Source: Deltaproteobacteria bacterium
GTDB taxonomy: Bacteria > Desulfobacterota > Deferrimicrobia > Deferrimicrobiales > Deferrimicrobiaceae
Assembly: GCA_021815305.1 (NCBI GenBank)
Contig: JAKAHC010000009.1
Span: 50,937 to 114,936 of the forward strand
DNA: 64,000 bases
Reading direction: 5' to 3'
The translations under genes were made by a program, and so were the position numbers. The notes below the pieces were generated by a model. It searched no databases. It worked only from the letters and a program-made list of their open reading frames with translations, and was not told where the DNA came from. Below, piece by piece: positions 60,572 to 64,000 of this stretch (position 1 is the stretch's first letter; every line of letters starts with the position of its first letter).

Positions 60572-62051
60572 GGACTTTCCCGTGGGCATTGCGCGGGAGC
60601 GCGGGCGCGAACTCGACGCCCCGGGGCACCTTGAACGGCGCCATGTTCCTCCGGCAGTGGACCAGGATGGACTCGCGGTCTTCCTTCTTCCCCTCCCGGA
60701 GCACGATGACGGCCATGGGGACCTCGCCCATCGTGTAGTCGGGGCAGGCGACGACCGCGGCTTCCTTCACCGACGGGTGCCCGGACAGGACGTTCTCGAT
60801 CTCCCGCGGATCGACCGAGATTCCACCGACCATCATCAGGTCGCGCTTCCGGTCGACGATGTAGATGTACCCCTCCTCGTCCACGGACGCCATGTCCCCC
60901 GTGAGAAGCCACCGGTCCCGCATGACCCCCGCGGTGAACTCCGGGTCGTTGAAATACCCCTCGAAGACGTTCGGACCCAGCACCATGACCTCGCCCACCT
61001 GGTTCGGCGCGATTTCCCTTCCCGCTTCGTCGACCACGCGGACCCGGACGCCGATCGCCTCCTTCCCCACGGAGGAGAGCTTGCGCATGTAGGGGACGTT
61101 TTCGTCCAGCGAGTGGTCCTCCTCGTGGAGGAAGGTCAGCAGCCCCGCGGTCTCCACGTGGCCGTACAGTTGAAAGAAGCCGCACCGGAAAAACCGTATC
61201 GCGCGCTTGAGCAGGTCCACGGGGACCGTGGAGGCGCCGTACAGGACCGTCTTCAGGGTCGTAAGGTTGAATTTTCCCGCGGAAGGGGTGTCGAGGATCT
61301 GGGCCATCATCGTCGGCGTGAAGAGTGCCCGCGTGACGGATCGACGCTCGATCATGCGCAGCGCTTCCTCCGGGTCGAACTTTTCCAGCAGCACGATCGT
61401 CGCCCCAACGAGGAAGAACCGCAGAAGCCGCCCGGTGCCCCCCAGGAAGGGCACGGGCGCGCACGACAGGAAGATGTCGTTCCGGGAGAGACCGAGTTCG
61501 AGCGCGGAGGATGCGGCCTCGGCGAACAGGTTCCGGTGCGACAGCATCACCCCGCGGGGTTGGCCGGCGGGGCCGCGGGTGTAGATCACCATCGCGATGT
61601 CCTTCTCCGAAATGCGGGGCGAAGGCGCCGCCTCGTTCTCCCCGGACGTTTCGGCCCCCCGGTCGTCGATGCGCAGGAAATGGCGGATCTCCGGGAGCGC
61701 GGTCCGGATCTCCTCGGCCCTGGTGCGGAAACCTTCCTCGTAGAGGAGCGCCGAGACGTCCGCGTTCTCCAGGATGGCAACGAGTTCCCGGGCGATCAGG
61801 AGATTGTTCAACGGCACCAGTGCCGCCCCTGCGTACGTCACCGCGAAGAGGGACTCCACGTAGGCGATCGAGTTGTGCGCCAGGATCGCGATCCGGTCTC
61901 CCGCACCGAGTCCCAGGCGACCCAGCGCGGCGGCATGACGCCGGACGCGGCGGCGCAGTTCCAGGTACATCACATCGTTGCCCGATGCGGAAAGGGCGAC
62001 CCGGGAAGGGTGGACGCGGGCATTGTGTTCCAGGAGATCTCGGATGAGCAA
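60495..62051 (-). CDS. AMP-forming acyl-CoA synthetase/ligase family protein
   Basis: The 518-residue ANL-superfamily protein has LTGDMASVDEEGYIYIVDRKRD (A7/A8) and the C-terminal catalytic lysine in LPRNAHGKVLK. The ATP-binding P-loop, usually YTSGTTGxPKG, reads YTRGPAGQPRG. The A5 motif, usually YGxTE, reads YGHVET. These changes may alter nucleotide handling but keep the overall fold. It would activate a fatty or aromatic carboxylic acid to its CoA ester. The substrate is not readable. It starts at the ATG at 62051 and is divergent from the small unknown gene. Confidence 0.85.
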   Translation of the reverse strand: MLIRDLLEHNARVHPSRVALSASGNDVMYLELRRRVRRHAAALGRLGLGAGDRIAILAHNSIAYVESLFAVTYAGAALVPLNNLLIARELVAILENADVSALLYEEGFRTRAEEIRTALPEIRHFLRIDDRGAETSGENEAAPSPRISEKDIAMVIYTRGPAGQPRGVMLSHRNLFAEAASSALELGLSRNDIFLSCAPVPFLGGTGRLLRFFLVGATIVLLEKFDPEEALRMIERRSVTRALFTPTMMAQILDTPSAGKFNLTTLKTVLYGASTVPVDLLKRAIRFFRCGFFQLYGHVETAGLLTFLHEEDHSLDENVPYMRKLSSVGKEAIGVRVRVVDEAGREIAPNQVGEVMVLGPNVFEGYFNDPEFTAGVMRDRWLLTGDMASVDEEGYIYIVDRKRDLMMVGGISVDPREIENVLSGHPSVKEAAVVACPDYTMGEVPMAVIVLREGKKEDRESILVHCRRNMAPFKVPRGVEFAPALPRNAHGKVLKAMLRDRVASRRPSQPPPPRIPPR

Positions 62052-62162
62052 GGCGCCTCTCGTGCCCGTACGGTGCGGGTGATCTGAAGGTAACAGACGG
62101 CGGGGGTTCTTTCAATCCCGCGTGTTACACTGGGGAGGGAAAAGCCCGGAAAGGGGCGGTGG

Positions 62163-62420
62163 ATGCGGGACGCGGACGGCTTCGAAATCTATCCCATCGC
62201 GCACAACGGGCGCGTCTACAACGTCATCACCGAGGCGGACATGACGTTCCGCGAAGTGCGGGCGATGCTCGATTGGCTCGATCGGGAAGGGGCCTTCGAC
62301 CCGGCGGACGGAACGGTCGGCGAGGGGAGGCTCTATTCCTGCCCCGTGGAGGGATTCCTCTTCGAAGCGGATGTCCAGGGGTTCGAGGTCATCGTCTACC
62401 GCAGGGAGCCCGCCGGTTGA
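62163..62420 (+). CDS. small protein of unknown function
   Basis: The 85-residue acidic protein is not one I recognise. It looks globular, with a mixed alpha/beta pattern: a possible strand-loop (EIYPIAHNGRVYNVI), a helix (TFREVRAMLDWLDREG) and C-terminal strands (GFEVIVYRRE). No signal peptide or membrane segment is visible. GAAAGGGGCGG is just upstream of the ATG. Its stop overlaps the TTG start of the endonuclease III gene (TTGA), so the two are translationally coupled, which supports that it is real. Confidence 0.6.
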   Translation: MRDADGFEIYPIAHNGRVYNVITEADMTFREVRAMLDWLDREGAFDPADGTVGEGRLYSCPVEGFLFEADVQGFEVIVYRREPAG

Positions 62421-63076
62421 CCGGGGGCAAGGCGAAGGCGCCGGTTCCGGAGATCCTTTCCTTTCTCGCACGGACCTACCCGGACGCGCGCGTCCTTCTC
62501 GATTTCCGCAATCCCTTCGAGCTTCTCGTTGCGACGGTGCTCGCCGCGCAGTGCACCGACGCGCGCGTCAACCGCCTGACCCCTTCGCTGTTCCGCGCAT
62601 ACCCGGGCCCCGCGGAGATTGCAGCGGCCTCCCAGGCGGAGATGGAAGAGGCCGTGCGTCCCACGGGGTTCTACCGGAACAAGGCGAAGGCGCTCCGCGG
62701 ACTGTCCGAAGCCATACTGAAGCGGCATGGGGGTCGGGTTCCCCGTACGATGGAGGAACTGACGGCCTTGCCCGGCGTGGGGAGGAAGACCGCATCCATC
62801 CTGCTGGGATCCTGCTTCGGGGTTCCCGCCCTTCCCGTGGATACCCACGTCGGGCGCGTATCGTTCCGCCTCGGCCTGACCGCGTCGAAGGACCCCGCGC
62901 GGATCGAAGAGGATCTCGCGTCGCGGATCCCTCGGGAGCGGTGGTGGGAATTCACCACCCGGCTCGGATGGCACGGGCGCAGGGTCTGCGTTGCGCGCAC
63001 GCCGCGCTGCGGGGAGTGCGGCCTGGCCTGCCTGTGCCCGAAGTGCGGGGTCGCCGCCCGGCGGCCGTCCCCTTAG
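62417..63076 (+). CDS. nth: endonuclease III
   Basis: The 219-residue DNA glycosylase/AP lyase has the helix-hairpin-helix LPGVGRKTASILL with the catalytic lysine, the catalytic aspartate in PVDTHVGRVSFRLG, and the [4Fe-4S] motif C-x6-C-x2-C-x5-C near the C-terminus, all intact. It removes oxidised pyrimidines from DNA. The TTG start overlaps the stop of the small gene upstream; no better start exists in frame. It converges on the XRE-cupin gene with a four-base gap. Confidence 0.94.
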   Translation: MTGGKAKAPVPEILSFLARTYPDARVLLDFRNPFELLVATVLAAQCTDARVNRLTPSLFRAYPGPAEIAAASQAEMEEAVRPTGFYRNKAKALRGLSEAILKRHGGRVPRTMEELTALPGVGRKTASILLGSCFGVPALPVDTHVGRVSFRLGLTASKDPARIEEDLASRIPRERWWEFTTRLGWHGRRVCVARTPRCGECGLACLCPKCGVAARRPSP

Positions 63077-63080
63077 AAGG

Positions 63081-63623
63081 TCACTGCGTGGCGACGACGA
63101 GGACTTCGGCGGTCTCTTCGGCGGGGTTGTTGTAACGGTAGGGCGTGCCGTTCGCGATGTAGAGGCTGTCCCCTTCGGAGAGCACCAGGTTGTCCCCGTT
63201 GGTTTCCACGCCCAGGGTCCCGTGGAGGACGAAAAAGAACTCCTCGCCGGCATGATTCACGTAATCCTCTCCGCTGGTCGCGCCGGGAGGGAGGACGGAG
63301 ATCATCGGAAGGAAGCGCTGCCCCGGCAGGCCGGACCCAAGGCTTGCGAACCTGGCGCCGCGGATCCCCGCCGCGAGTTGCCGCCGTTCGCCGTTCCGGG
63401 TCAGGACGTAGCGGATCTCCGTCTCCCCCAGCAGGGACGACAGCGATTCCCCGAGGGCCTTTCCGATGCTGGTCAGGGTGTTCACCGTCGGGGAGGAGAC
63501 ATTCCGTTCGATCGCGCTGATGGCGGTGGCGGATACGGAGCTGATCTCCGCCAGTTCCTGCAGCGTCAATCCCTTCCGCTTGCGGATGCTCTTGATCCGC
63601 CTTCCGATGTCGATCCTTTCCAT
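63081..63623 (-). CDS. XRE-family regulator with cupin sensor domain
   Basis: The 180-residue protein has an N-terminal helix-turn-helix (about 8-62, IGRRIKSIRKRKGLTLQELAEI followed by SVSATAISAIERN) and a C-terminal cupin (about 105-178) with VNHAGEEFFFVLHG and LSEGDSLYIANGTPYRYNN. Such proteins repress metabolic genes in response to a small carboxylate or amino acid bound in the cupin. The ATG at 63623 fits the domain start. It is divergent from the malic enzyme gene and may control it. Confidence 0.9.
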   Translation of the reverse strand: MERIDIGRRIKSIRKRKGLTLQELAEISSVSATAISAIERNVSSPTVNTLTSIGKALGESLSSLLGETEIRYVLTRNGERRQLAAGIRGARFASLGSGLPGQRFLPMISVLPPGATSGEDYVNHAGEEFFFVLHGTLGVETNGDNLVLSEGDSLYIANGTPYRYNNPAEETAEVLVVATQ

Positions 63624-63660
63624 AAAGGCGTTCCCTTCTTTCCCCCGTTTCCATTTTACA

Positions 63661-63686
63661 CCTCCGGGAAACCGGAATTCCGGAGG
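63661..63686. promoter_or_regulatory. inverted repeat in the xre-malic enzyme control region, candidate operator
   Basis: CCTCCGG (63661-63667) and CCGGAGG (63680-63686) form an inverted repeat, and CCGGAATTCCGG (63672-63683) inside it is a perfect 12-base palindrome. A TAAAAT -10-like box for the xre gene lies beside it on the minus strand (63658-63653), so the repeat covers the expected -35 region. An operator for the XRE protein is inferred. Confidence 0.4.
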
Positions 63687-63780
63687 CGTGGGAAAAGGAT
63701 TCCGCACGGCTCCGGGGGTTACGGACGGCGGTTTCAGCGGGGATGCGCGGATCTCCGGGATACCCCCTTGGGACGCACCC

Positions 63781-63809
63781 TTGTGTTGCTTCCGCCGCAG
63801 ACCTAAAAT
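63781..63809 (+). promoter_or_regulatory. sigma-70 promoter of the malic enzyme gene
   Basis: TTGTGT (63781-63786) and TAAAAT (63804-63809) are separated by exactly 17 bases, with four and five of six matches to consensus. Transcription would start near 63816, about 34 bases before the ATG at 63850, which is preceded by GGGAGGG. Confidence 0.5.
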
Positions 63810-63849
63810 ACGCGGTAACCGTTCCATATTCCCCAGTACGGGAGGGTCC

Positions 63850-64000
63850 ATGGGCACGATCCTTTCTCCTAGCGAGAGCTACAGCATCACGATGCGTCTG
63901 GAGATCCAGAACAAGGTGGGCATGCTGGGCCGTGTGACGACGGAGATCGGGAACGCGGGAGGGGACATCGGTGCGGTGGACCTTTCGGGTCACGGGAAGG
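63850..64000 (+). CDS. N-terminus of an ACT-domain malic enzyme (3' end outside window)
   Basis: An ATG at 63850 after GGGAGGG opens a frame with no stop to the right edge, giving the first 50 residues. They include SYSITMRLEIQNKVGMLGRV and EIGNAGGDIGAVDL, the ACT domain found at the N-terminus of a group of NAD-dependent malic enzymes that convert malate to pyruvate and CO2. The ACT domain usually binds an allosteric effector. The catalytic domain is not visible, so another ACT-domain protein cannot be excluded. The divergent XRE-cupin gene may regulate it. Confidence 0.7.
   Translation, partial: MGTILSPSESYSITMRLEIQNKVGMLGRVTTEIGNAGGDIGAVDLSGHGK

Overview
The window is a GC-rich (about two thirds G+C by eye), densely coded bacterial chromosome segment with 55 intact or edge-cut protein genes and one decayed one. 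I see no rRNA, tRNA, CRISPR array, transposase or phage gene. The gene set (Geobacter-like three-subunit succinate dehydrogenase/fumarate reductase, about 1000-residue NAD-glutamate dehydrogenase, acetyl-CoA synthase operon, cbb3 oxidase, three sigma-54 promoters, many PAS/GGDEF/HD-GYP signalling proteins) suggests a former deltaproteobacterium (Desulfobacterota/Desulfuromonadota-like). That placement is inference; I cannot name a genus.

Region 1 (1-2905): the end of a TAXI-type TRAP permease and an unrecognised secreted protein behind a sigma-54 promoter, closed by a hairpin. Region 2 (2986-20139): one co-directional block of 17 genes with gaps of at most 64 bases, started by a near-consensus sigma-70 promoter and a GntR/FCD regulator. 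It holds a two-subunit B12-dependent acyl-CoA mutase, a degenerate SucC/SucD-like pair, an enoyl-CoA hydratase-like protein, a complete Liv-type ABC importer, a DUF1847 cysteine protein, an MFS carrier, and a CitE-like lyase, acyl-CoA dehydrogenase, CaiB CoA-transferase, MaoC hydratase and MmgE/PrpD protein. The last five are the same protein classes as the itaconate-degradation cluster of Pseudomonas aeruginosa. Itaconyl-CoA is a known inactivator of methylmalonyl-CoA mutase, so a mutase with a changed active-site neighbour (Tyr243 to Ala) in this operon is the most interesting feature of the window.

Region 3 (20174-28184): a DJ-1-like protein, sdhCAB, NAD-glutamate dehydrogenase and a short SDR. 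Region 4 (28277-34042): a PAS-GGDEF cyclase, a PstS-like binding protein paired with a hybrid histidine kinase, and a 23S rRNA/tRNA uracil methyltransferase. Region 5 (34165-42518, minus): a full cbb3 oxidase cluster, ccoNOQP-G-H-(SafE)-I-S, in which c-heme domains are redistributed between CcoO and CcoP. Region 6 (42832-45579): a large hybrid sensor kinase divergent from ccoN.

Region 7 (45671-53509, minus): acetyl-CoA synthase, both corrinoid Fe-S protein subunits, the corrinoid activator RACo, a core-MetE-like methyltransferase and CooC, in tightly overlapping genes. CODH (AcsA) and the folate methyltransferase (AcsE) are absent here. Region 8 (53760-56549): two tandem ammonium transporters, each with its own sigma-54 promoter and no GlnK gene beside them.

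Region 9 (56665-64000): LmbE-like deacetylase, YchF-like NTPase, HD-GYP response regulator, AMMECR1 protein, AMP-forming acyl-CoA ligase, a small unknown protein, endonuclease III, an XRE-cupin regulator and the start of an ACT-domain malic enzyme. Between the HD-GYP and AMMECR1 genes lie the two ends of a PfkB-family sugar kinase with its middle deleted.
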